Assembly: GCA_030765055.1 (NCBI GenBank) | Contig: CM060954.1 | Span: 109,554,054-109,618,053 of the forward strand | Source: Mantis religiosa | Taxonomy: Eukaryota > Arthropoda > Insecta > Mantodea > Mantidae | Reading direction: 5' to 3' | Length of the DNA: 64,000 bases | Shown here: positions 10,736 to 22,120 of the stretch, piece by piece | Position numbering within the stretch: position 1 is the first letter of the stretch | Layout of the letters: each line of letters starts with the position of its first letter | Translations under genes and position numbers: made by a program | The notes under the pieces: generated by a model | Seen by the model: the letters and a program-made list of their open reading frames with translations, nothing else | The model's database searches: none | What the model was told of the DNA's origin: nothing

Positions 10736-11743
10736 TTTTATGACAAGGCACGTACCCTTGAACGTGTGCTCTGCTAGCTGCAGTCCAAGCGAAGTATATA
10801 TAAATACGGCCTTGACATAAAACGATCACTTTGTACTTGTATATATTGACTGGAATAAGACAGGAATCCATCCCATACAACTAATCTTGGCGTTGTTGCC
10901 GGTAATTTCTGAAATTATGATTAAATTCAAGTTCCCCATATATCATCGTTTCTTTGATGGTGTAAAAGCGAAAATCCAGTCAGAGGTATTAGTAATTGCA
11001 TTTCTGCTTTTCATGCGCCTTATTTGTTATGCCTTTTCAATGTAGGAATCTATATCTATAAAGCAACATCTTACATCTCCCTGTGTACTTCATTAAATAA
11101 TGCTCTATAAACCTAAGATCACACTGAGGAGCTACATTTAAATTTATGAGACTGGTTAACACGTTTTAGCGATTTTAATTCTGTATTATCTCCTTCAAAT
11201 TAATGTTCTTGAAAGCGTATTAATTGTATAATGACATCCCATTTAACATCCCAGTTAACCACAAGTTTATGGTGGAAGATATCTCATGTTTTCCTATCCA
11301 TCATCATATTAACATTCAACTATGTTTACCTAAGGTAACAAAAATACAGTAAGGTAACAGTGGTAGTAGAAATGCATATCTCTTACACACAAACAGCATT
11401 TCTCTGGTATAATAGAGGGAACTGTGAGAGGGATGAACAATTTGCAATTGAAACTAAACAGTGGACTTGTAAATGAAATGTTTGATGAAACTGAATTCCG
11501 GCAGCTCACTATTGTTTGTAGCACAATGCAGAGGTAGGCTGTGGCCGATATACCACCGTATTAAGGTCCACAGTAAACCGCTATCATGCACAATACCCTG
11601 GTAAAATAGCCAGTTTTAGAGGAAGGTTCATAGGTGTTTAACCATTCCCCAAAATCTCTCACAATTTAGTCTCTCACGATATTCTTCCCCGCAAATGCAT
11701 CGTTATTACACCAGTTGCAAATCACACAAAGGTTCTTTTTATT
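10736..11743. other. No recognised feature
   Basis: Non-coding sequence shared with copy B (32536-33552). Nothing resembling a gene or mobile element was seen. Confidence 0.45.
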
Positions 11744-12110
11744 TAACTTAATTGGTGGAAATGAATCATTTCTTCACAGTAGGAGCACATAGGCTAAGGT
11801 TTCGAATGGATAGGGTCAACATGAAAAATTCAATGCCATGGCCGGGATTTGATCCACGGATCTACTGGTTTCCGTATAGTCGCTCTAACCCTTTGAGCTA
11901 CCATGGTCATCGTGCCGTCCTGAAATTAAATTCCCCAGTTGACCCTTAGCCTATGTGCGGCTAGTGTGAAGAAATGATTCTCTTCCACCAATTAACTTAA
12001 TAAGAGTTTAATGGTGAAGCCTGGGATTTAAGTACTTAGGATAGTAAGTCGCCACAAACGGTGTACGAGAGCTCTTAGTGGTTTACCAGGAATATATGAG
12101 TCAACGTCCG
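11744..12110. mobile_element. Inverted-repeat element with tRNA-like core
   Basis: Terminal inverted repeats at 11744-11799 and 11943-11998 (taattggtggaaatga; ccttagcctatgtgc on the inner side) enclose, in reverse orientation, the SINE-3 tRNA-like core. A non-repeated extension to about 12110 is shared with 1505-1617. The element is also in copy B at 33553-33930. The mix of tRNA-like sequence and long terminal repeats is unusual for a SINE. Confidence 0.65.
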
Positions 12111-13376
12111 GAACGGTATTACTTAGGAATGCGTAAAGACTACTACCATAAAGTCAAAGTAGACTAATGTATAAAAAATATTTTGTCGGTGCAGTGAGAA
12201 ACTATAATGTTTAATATTCGTATACATAACTGATTTAATTATATTCCTATTTGTTACTATGGTATAAAGAAGGGAAGAAAGAACAGAGAAGCATAAATGC
12301 ATGATTCTATGGCAGTTCTTAAGCTAAGCAATGTAAATTCAGTTATGTAATCTTCTTAATTAATCACTACACTTAATTTGTTTACTTTCTGTAACTTAGT
12401 AACGCAATATCACCTTTGAGTATGTTTTTCAATTAAAATTATGTTTGTAGTAGTTATTAATTAGAGAAAGTGGACTATTTAAAATTAAGTGTAAGGAAAT
12501 AATATTTCATAATATAGCTAAGCCATTCAGTAGTGCAGAGTAAATTGTTCCTTAAGCTTGATTTAGTTTAACTTGTTTTTCTTCTCCCTCTGTAATTACT
12601 GCAATATGAGGTAGCATTAGCTCTACCGGACTCATTTGGAACATGAACTCATCCGCCCACGCATAATCCCTGCCTTTCAGGATAGAGTATTTTAAAACAT
12701 CAGGGCATAGGATAAATGTTTAGAAGGAAATACATTATTTTTTAAAAAACCTAATTTTATATTCACTAGAGTTCCTTCGTCCAGGATGGTATTTTTATCT
12801 GTTCTATACCCTGTGACTTTAACAAATGTTGCTCTCGTTAAAGCAGCACTACTACTTTGCATATCAAAAGTGCTTAAATGCTTCTGCTAGTTTTGGAGTT
12901 GCTAGTACCCAGTAAACTTTTAAAGTAATTCTTCAATTGAATTAAATATTGTACTTGTAGATGGACCTCTAATAAATCTGTGTTAACTGATCAAATTTGT
13001 TTGAGTGACCTATCTTTATTATTTTGGTTTTCCGAAACCCTAAAATGAGCAAGTTTCGAGGGATTCCTTGTCTCCATGCAAGCATTTTTTCAGTAAAGAA
13101 TCTGATGAGTCTCAGTCGCAGTATCTAATCTCTTCTCAAGTTGAAGGTTGCTATAATTGAAATGAAATGAAAAGCCTGTAAATCCCTTGAGGGCAAAAAC
13201 CTCATGCTGCGCAGAGAGTAGCAATTGAGAGGTTCATAGGGTCGCAACTATAGTGATCGCGCTTAAAGCATCCCCAGCCGGTTCTCATTGTATGGAAAAA
13301 CTGTTCTCACACCTAACCACAATGTCAAACATCTTAGGTTACACTTACCGGGATGAAGGGGTGAAGAATGTTAGGC
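12111..13376. other. No recognised gene; highly conserved between copies
   Basis: About 12245-12940 is nearly identical to 34040-34735, with only a few mismatches by eye; beyond 12940 divergence rises. No reading frame or repeat family recognised. Confidence 0.45.
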
Positions 13377-15055
13377 TTGTAGCAGGATTTCCATGTTGGA
13401 AATGGGATGCACGTTGACTGTTTCGAAGACCCAAGTCGAGAAGCCAGATATAACAGGGCTAATTCGTTATATTTTGAGTTGTTTCTTGATGACTTTGTTT
13501 GATTAAATAGGAGTCATGCGACTTTTGATTTGGAGGCGTGGTTCGGAGAAATAAAACTTTGTAACAAATAATTTAATTGTACTATCTGGATTACACTTTA
13601 CTTGAACTTCCTTTCCTAGTCAATTGCAGGTCACCTCCAAGATATCGATAAACTCTTATTTTTTTTACAAAAAGTTCCAATTTTTATATAAAATCTCCTG
13701 ATCCTACACGACTATTCTTCACATTCATAGGTGTAGAATATTGTAAGCATGTTACAACCTAAATTTAAACCATTTTTCTCCAGCAGTTTAGAAATTATGA
13801 TAAATTTTGTATGTTTTTTGTTACGTCACTAAAAAGGTCCCTTGCGACAAAATATTTTGAATTTTGGTCTAATATTTTAACCCTATGTTCATAATACACA
13901 TACTTTTTGAATTTGCTCTGGGGTTTTCTGTATCTCCTTTAGTTTAGGTCACAAAAATTTTTTAATTTACAAACATTCTTTTTTTGTCTAAGAAACTGTA
14001 AGTTTTGTGTTTGAAAATTAAAAATATATGCTTATATACATTTCACAATAAAACCTAGGGCAATTTCCATTCCTCATGATATTCTGAACCTGTGTAGGAA
14101 ATTTCATGAATGTAGTACAAAAACAGCATCGCAAGGAGCATTTTACAGGAAGAAAAATGCTGAAAATATGAACATTGAGAAAACAGCGATTAAAGATTTG
14201 ATTGCATAACTCACATTAAATTCCACCAGGCTGATAGGCTGGACCCTCAGATTTCTTTTTCCTCTCCTCTGTTGCTGCTTTTTCCACCATTTTCTTCTTT
14301 AGATGTTGCTTTTCTTCTGCACAACTTCGCTTCTTGCTTTGCAGGATACGAGTCTGATGTCGCTGCACTGAAGTTTTCCTTGCTGAGTCTAATACACTTT
14401 CACCTCTGATATTTTGCTGCAGTTCCAATGACTTAAGACTACCCATGTTAAACTCACTGATGCTTTTAATAACAGCAATATCCACATTTTGTTTTGATAT
14501 GAAAACTTCCTTTGGGCACTTATTCCATATGACATGATGCAAAGATTCATTGGCATTTTGTGTTTTTCTTGTTTTGCACCTCTCTAGTAATGTTGTAGAA
14601 GCCAGCCTCTGATATATTGGCAACATTTTAGGAACTATTTTGTCTTCTAAAGCCTTATTTTCTTTTCTTGAATTGAAAATTTAAGAACGGAAAACAGACA
14701 AAGAACGTGGATGTAGGCAAAAGAGGGCGTGACTCTGACAGAGTTTAAAGGCCACCGACATTTAAATAAGCATTTAAAAATGGCGTCCGGAGGCAAATTA
14801 TGCATTTTTCACATTCGGGAATGTCTAAATTATTTTATAGATTTAAAATAAAAAAGTCGTTATTTTCACGATTTTCATAAAATTTCAGTCATACATACCC
14901 TTAATGCTACGTCACCACATTACGTCATACAATTATTACGACGTCCAATCACAAAATTATATATATTTTTACACATTTCTATTTATAAATTTATAAAATT
15001 TTCACACTTTTTCTAAATATAAATCGAAACCACCAATAATCATTTAAATCGTCTC
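13377..15055. other. Copy A-specific 1.7 kb segment
   Basis: Absent from copy B, where about 35205 corresponds to a direct junction. The ends in A carry aggcttgt (about 13371-13378) and aggctcgt (about 15056-15063), and B keeps one aggctcgt. This fits either a deletion in B between 8 nt repeats or an insertion in A with an 8-9 bp target duplication. The segment holds the Mutator-like transposase remnant. Confidence 0.65.
14216..14680 (-). pseudogene. Mutator-like transposase, C-terminal fragment
   Basis: The minus-strand frame of 136 codons from its first ATG (14626), open further upstream to about 14680, contains RKTQNANESLHHVIWNKCPK followed by VFISKQNVDIAVIKSISEFN. This matches the C-terminal signature of arthropod Mutator-like transposase-domain proteins (glycine/threonine-QN-NES and W-CPK-FV blocks). 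A lysine-rich tail ends the frame at 14216. The catalytic part is missing: a stop precedes the segment and no earlier motif is seen. No terminal inverted repeats were found. Family recognition is by motif memory only. Confidence 0.7.
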
Positions 15056-16564
15056 AGGCTCGTGTTTATAGCTGAAAATAACCAGGGTTGTCGTTGTTTA
15101 AAGTAATGTTCAGAAGCATAAAAAATAAAAGAATAAAAATAAAAAATAATAAAAATTAAAATTAATATATAATTATTACATATTACATATGCTGTTATGG
15201 TATAGTACTTAAATTACCCACAAGAACTAAATGGGTATTATTAACACAATATCCAAGGAAAGCTTAGTAAAATATCATTACAATTTTAAAAGGGTTATGT
15301 TGCATCAGTGTGCATGAATTTGCGAGGGATATTTACTTGCAAATTAAAGAAGCACTTTGGATGCTCTGGTACTTAATAATTTATAAGCAAAGATTGCACG
15401 TTAGAACTTTATTTATTGCAATCGTTAGCCGATTTAACCTAAAACGTTTTCCTATATTCTATGGCAGCTACAGGTGGTGAATTTCAGTTGATTTAACAAA
15501 GTAGTAATTACTTCAAAAGTAAAAAAACCAACCAATGAATTAAGGAAAAAGTAGTCAGGAAACTTTATTACCCTTTTTAAAAGATGGAAGCATTTTGCAA
15601 GGACTTCTGCTAATTTTATAAGTTTTAGTAAAGTTAAACAGTTTAATAGGGGGTGAAGGGATTCTATTAAATACAATTTAAATAAATAATCACGTAAATT
15701 CCGCATAATAATTAAGTGTCATAACTTGAGAACTCGAGAAATGTTAGATATACTGTTAGGTATATACTACAAATATGAATGAAAATCCATGTTAGGTTCG
15801 ATTCCCACGGCCTCCAAATCTTAATTAATTACGCAAGTGCCAAACTCTAATAAATATTAAACACTAATAAATTTATAAAACTACACTATGTAAAACACTA
15901 TGTAACTTCTATAAATATAAGCTTAATTAACACACATAAGGAGCAAGTTTGCACAGTCTAAGCTAATAGAAGGTTCCACAGTTCTAAGGACACAAGAAAA
16001 ATATTGCAACAGCGCCTTAACTTGGTAAACGTATTAAGATGGACCACGCCATATGCATAAGGGTGGAAGACCCGTATAATTGCTTACATGTAAAAATGTT
16101 TGGTCAGAAGGGAAAGCTTTGATGTCGATTGGGATAGAATGAACGCGTCTACTATACTTGAAGCCTTGTGCAGTTGCTGCGCATCAGTAACGCCTTTCGT
16201 GTCCTTAGCACAAACACTTGTTTTTCAGTGTACTTCGTGTCAATCCAGATAGACATTTCTAACAGTTGTTTATTTGCATATCTTTTGTAGGTACCGCAAG
16301 ATGGGTGAAGACAGTGAGCTGTAAGAACGGTTATTTCGTTTCATTTGTATGGCGTTCACTTTATATCTACACCTTTGATTAAATAAGACTATCTGTTCTT
16401 TTATGGTTTACCAGTTATGCAAAAGTCATCTCGAATGCAAAGGGCTTCAGAGTCTATTCTCACAAAGCTTAAAGTATACAAATGATTTCACATGAAATTA
16501 TCTTAATCCATAAGTCATTCAGTAATTAGTGTGAACATTTGAATTAACAAAAAGTACAACTTAT
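15056..16564. other. No recognised gene; part nearly identical between copies
   Basis: About 15790-16560 matches 36070-36840 with only a few mismatches, while 15450-15780 differs much more from 35690-36070. The change in identity is abrupt at gttaggttcgattcccacgg. No coding similarity seen. Confidence 0.45.
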
Positions 16565-16881
16565 TTGGAGATGTTAAGTTACTGCAATGCTTAAAAGCAA
16601 TCTCCTCCAACATGAAGAACTCGCCTCCTAACATCAGAGAGCCGACGGATGCCATATCTGGGGAATATGGAGGACGCTCCAGAATTTCCCAGTTCCAACC
16701 GCGAAGTAAAATAGCAAGAGGGGCAGACATGTGAGAGCGAGTACCATTATGTAACACAATGGGGTGAGGATCCAGTAGATTTGGACGTTTACGACGTACA
16801 GCTGTTCGTAAATGGTGTTTTCTAAAGTAACTGCAATATGCATCATTTACACGATTTCCTTTAGCAACTGAATGAGTAATA
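16565..16881 (-). pseudogene. Mariner transposase fragment, catalytic region
   Basis: On the minus strand, frames give VIITHSVAKGNRVNDAYC, RKRPNLLDPHPIVLHNGTRS and ILERPPYSPDM, which line up with mariner blocks around the second and third catalytic aspartates. The second aspartate block (normally HDNARPH) reads HNGTRSH, so that residue is lost; the third is lost with the degraded tail. The fragment ends at the GC-rich repeat inserted next to gagtaata. The counterpart is 36843-37159 in copy B. Confidence 0.75.
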
Positions 16882-17391
16882 ATAACACGATAATGCCAGA
16901 GTCCTGGACCCGTAGGACCAAGGACCCGGGCCTCCTTTGACCAGGGAGTTACCGAGCTGTCCCAAAAGGGCGCCCGGCGCCGCCGTGTGGCTTTCCATAG
17001 GCCAAGACCTAGAGACTAAGTCCTGTGGACTCAAGACGAGATGGAAGTGGATACGTCACTTTCGCGCGCCAACTGCAAAATGGGAAGGCTTCCGATTTGA
17101 CCTCCGTGGGGCCGCTTGGTGATCTAGCACACCTACTAGCTATGCGGGCTAGTACGCGGGAATATTAATGGCTTCCCTCAACCCCGTCCGGAGACGTACC
17201 CGATCTCCCACGGGCATCGCGAACCACTGCCCCCTCGAGTCCAATCCAATCTGAACAACTCGCAGTAACGGAAGGGATTGAATGTTCGGCCCGAAGTTCC
17301 TCTAGTAATGTCATAGGTACCACGAGTGCTAAGGGTCTGCAGCGCCCGCACCACGGCAGCTGAAGGGGACGGATCCCCTCCCCTACGGGAT
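16882..17391 (+). mobile_element. GC-rich repeat, unit 1 of a tandem pair
   Basis: A 510 bp unit of the same family as 9338-9886, in plus orientation (gtcctggaccc, then ctttccataggccaagacc, then ccctacgggat at the end). It is flanked by gagtaata at 16874-16881 and 17392-17399. It is inserted in the mariner fragment. Short open frames here are shadows. Confidence 0.7.
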
Positions 17392-17399
17392 GAGTAATA

Positions 17400-17932
17400 G
17401 GAACAGTTGAGTGCAGAGGTTCTACTCCCATTAGTCCTGGACCCGGAGGATCGAGGATCCAGGCCTCCTTCTACCCGGGAGCGACGGATACTCCAGGGAT
17501 CTTTCCATAGGGCAATACCTGGAGTCTAAAAAGCCGCCCCCCACCGCTGAGCACAACGTCAAGACGGGTGGAAGTGGATACGCCACTTACGCGCGTCAAC
17601 GCCTTAGGGAGGACTACCGAAAACCTCGGTGGGGCCGCCTGGTGATCTAGCACAACTTCTACTAGCTCTGCAGGCTAGTACCCGGGACATATTCGGCAAC
17701 TCTCTAGCCCCTCCGGGCGACCGTAGCCTGGCCGGAGGTAACCAATTCCGCGTGGGTCTTGGGAACGCACTACCCCCTCGAGTCCCACCCAATCCGAACG
17801 GCTCCCCTACGGGAGGGGCTCGGCAGTTCGGCCCGAGGTTCCTCTAGTAACGTCCGAGGTACCACGAGTGCTAAGGGTCCGCAGTGCCCGCACCACGGCA
17901 GCTGAGGGGGGCGGATTCCCTCTCCTACTGCA
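17400..17932 (+). mobile_element. GC-rich repeat, unit 2 of a tandem pair
   Basis: A second unit with the same order of landmarks, again bounded by gagtaata (17392-17399 and 17933-17940). The same 8-mer therefore brackets both units in an X-unit-X-unit-X layout. It is shared with copy B at 37557-38063. Confidence 0.7.
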
Positions 17933-17940
17933 GAGTAATA

Positions 17941-18836
17941 AAAAAACCGTCAAAATCATAAGCAGCAATGAACATGACTAACTGGATCCTGTTCTTGTCG
18001 ATACTTTTTGACCGTGGTGAATCAATATGTCGCCACTCATTTGATAGTCTACCACAAGCTTCCAATAATTTTGTATGGCATTTTCAAGCATTGATGGCTC
18101 TTGCTACCTGAAGTTTATGAAGCATCTTTGTTCGTATTTACTTAACATGTCTATAGCACTAAAGCTGACAGCCTACAATTAAACTTACTAAACTATCTTA
18201 TTAAGCAAAATTATTGTCTACGCCTAACAAAAATTTGATGCTCTTATTTTTCATTGTTATCAGCTGACATAATATACCGCTGATAGGATTAAATACAGGC
18301 AGCGTTGCCACTAATTTTTGAATGACCCATATATATGTACTTTATTAAAAATAAACAAAGCCATTTTTGAGAAAATAAATTTAAAACATTTATCCTGCTT
18401 ATTAAGCAGTCTGGAGCGTGAGATTTCCCTGAAAATTTCGTGTTGAAATCCCTGGAACATGGATAACTTATATATCAGTTTGAAGTTCGATATTTTCCTT
18501 TTGAACTGTGTTATTGATAGACGCATATGCAAACACGCACTCGAATATGACATTTCTAAAACTGAATTGTTTTGTTTCAGGTCACCTCAAAATTTTATTT
18601 CTGGGGAATCGCACCTTAATTACGTGCCGCTAGAGAAATGAAAATAAACTCCCAATGTAATAATTATTTTCTCTCATATTTGTAACGTAAATATTAATTT
18701 ATCTCAACCAGCCACGTATATATTACTAACGAGATCAATTATAAAGTTTTATATTATTTCAGAAAAGCATTGCACCCTGGGAAAAATTTTCCATAGCAAA
18801 AATAAGTTTTAAATTATATCACAGCTGTGAAAATAA
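17941..18836. other. No recognised feature
   Basis: Shared with copy B, where the Ty3/gypsy-like element is inserted at the position equivalent to about 18146. Short open frames only. Confidence 0.45.
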
Positions 18837-19398
18837 TGACTTTGTGGGTTCGTAGAATTAAAAGTCCAATTTGCCGAAAATCTAAATGTTCTTTATTTGC
18901 GTAGGAATACACCGTCCATTTCTCACGTAACAACATTACATCACATATACACAGTCTTCCAAGGTCGATGACAATAACAAACAGCGTTCAGTTTAAAACA
19001 TTCCACAGCTGACTCTCGTTGACTACTACAATCTCGTTACACACAACTGACTTATCACTAGCCGTGGCTTTTTTATACACCCATTCAAGAATTCCAGACT
19101 GTTCTGTACAATCACTAGAGTTTTCTGGAATAAACAAGGCAGCCAATTACGTAATCCGAATATTCTATCACCTTTCCGAAAACGTGATATATATCACCTC
19201 TGTGATAAACTACCCGTCTATTGTTTATCGGCGCTACCGTTAATTGTCGGCGCTTTGTGAACGCTAGCCGCCTATCAGTTCCTTGTGTTCACTAGCCGCG
19301 TGATCGTAAACTGCTTATGCAAGCTCTTTATTACCGTGAAACATTATCTGTCGTGTGATTTCTATTTGCGCCGAAATTTTTATGTCCGTTGCCTAACA
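18837..19398 (-). mobile_element. Solo LTR, 562 bp
   Basis: Read on the minus strand it runs from TGTTAGGCAACGG to CCCACAAAGTCA, i.e. TG...CA termini. It has a TATA-like gtataaaaaa block and a polyadenylation-like aataaagaac. The 4 bp repeat ataa flanks it (18833-18836 and 19399-19402). No internal region is present. A counterpart at 41784-42361 shows insertion before the duplication. Its 3' terminus shares about 17 bp with the Ty3/gypsy-like LTR at 38285. Confidence 0.75.
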
Positions 19399-20236
19399 AT
19401 AATTTAAAGTTAGCCATGAAATTTAACTTGCATATTTCATTTTGAAATGAATCACTTTGATACTGTGGATTCTTTTACTTTCTTATCTTGGGTATCCTAA
19501 AAATTAAAGAATGTAAGCAAAGATTAGAATGTATTATCATTTATAAATATGAATGTAACTGCTGTGGAGTAATTGTTTCCAGTGTCAAATCATGTATGCT
19601 AAAAGCGAAGTATACAAATGGCCCCACTCGACGTAGGAACAAAGCGTATTGTATTCTGTTGGCTATGCTCAAAAACAGAAAATTCCACTTTCTATAACCG
19701 AAGTAGCATCTTTATATAATAATCACTAAATCGTATACCGAATCTAAAGTTTAAACCTCTTTAAAAATAGTAACTGATGAATGGATAACGACTAATTTAC
19801 CAAAGGTAGCCGCCATTTTTAATGCACATGAGTGAAATTACCCCTTTCTTTCTTGCATGAGAATAATTTAATTGGAACATAGATAGGACAAAGAGCTGCA
19901 GGCCACTTTGCGGTAGACCCAGAGTAATGGAGACAAATTGGACAGGAGCAGTCCCTGACCGACCCAGTTACATAATAAGAGGCGCTTTACCGACTCCCCG
20001 TGTTGTAGGAATGGCAAATGAAACAAAGCCTAGCTCAAAGGGAATTCTCATCTTTTATTTGAGTTATGTCAGTGAATGAACATACAACTGCAACCTTGAT
20101 GTTGTTGACCTCCATAAACCAGTAATGAATTACTTAGCGTCAAGTTCAAAGTCCTATCCCACCAATGTTAAACTTTCGTAACTCATCTCAGAAGCAATTC
20201 AAATATCAAATCAAGTTTTGTTAGACTAGATTGCCG
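19399..20236. other. No recognised gene; nearly identical block
   Basis: About 19785-20120 is almost identical to 42775-43105 in copy B. No protein similarity or RNA gene recognised. Confidence 0.45.
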
Positions 20237-20960
<724 letters not shown>

Positions 20961-20969
20961 TCATCATCA

Positions 20970-22120
20970 TCATCATCAACTCTTCATGGTTTAGGAGAGT
21001 TCTCCAGTTCTGGCCTCATACTTCTTCCCATTGTTCTAGTGATTTTCCTGTTGTTCTATAACCCAAAACTTTGTATTTATAAGATTATAATGGAATGCTA
21101 GAGTTACGCATTCTTCGTAAATGGTTTTTACATTTTTCTCTATTTGTTTGTATTTTTTCTTGCATATTATATATATAAATCGTTCCTTATGTCTTCGTTT
21201 CAAATGCGATCTTGTCTGGTGCATCCTTTTACTGCTCGGAGATACTTCATTTCTGTCGTTTGTATTTGGCTCCAATCTTTCTTTTTAACTTCCATGTCTC
21301 CGAACCATATAGAAAACTCGAATACCCATTGTCTTAAAAAATGTTAGTTTTGCATTCTTACGAGTTTTTCTTTTCAAGGTACGAACTATTACTCCAAAAA
21401 TGTATTGAAACTTGCTTAATTTACTACTTATTTCTTCATTGTTCGTTTTATAGGTTACATTACAGCCCAAGTAGTTAAATGTTCCCACATGTTCTAACTC
21501 TTTATTATTTAACACCATCTTAGATCTTCTTATTTGTTTTCCTATAAATACCATAAATTTTGATTTTTCTATGGATAAATTTAAACCAATTTCTTGGATC
21601 AATTTTTGTAGCTTTTACATTCTTATTTGTAGCTTATCCTCTCTGTCTTGTATTAATACCATATCATCCGCAAAGAGTAGCATACTTAACGCATTATTTT
21701 TATTTATTTTTATTCCTAATGGTATTTTATCTTTTAATTTTCTGAGAATAATGTCCATATTCATATTAAACAATAGCGGATATAAACTATATCCTTGTCT
21801 TAGACCTTACTAAATATCATATCTTTTTATAATCATCCATTTCTAAAAGCTACTTTTATTTTTGTTTCTTGATATATGTTTGTGAATATATCTATCAATT
21901 GTTTTGGATATGTTTTCTCGTCTAATATTTGCCAGAGACTAGTTCTGCTTAACTTTTCATAAGCCTTTTCGAAATCTACGAAGGTTATATGTGTTTGTAA
22001 ATTATTTTATCTTCCCTTTCCAATAATTTGTTAGTAAAACATATTATCTATACAAGATCTTCCTTTTCTAAATCCCTCTTGATTTCCAAAATTTATTATA
22101 TTGACCTCCAGGGGCCAAAT
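20970..22120 (-). pseudogene. LINE reverse transcriptase remnant (copy A)
   Basis: Broken minus-strand frames cover a reverse transcriptase: an upstream EGFRKGRS block, a PLLFN-like block, the catalytic F-A-D-D box (LLFADDMVL, about 21651-21678), and then a 105-codon frame (21285-21602) with IGLNLSIEKSK and FNYLGCNVTYK, typical of RTE-type LINEs. Frameshifts and stops separate the blocks. The 3' end is next to ATC triplets that could be its tail. The endonuclease region is absent. Counterpart: 43447-44710. Confidence 0.75.
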
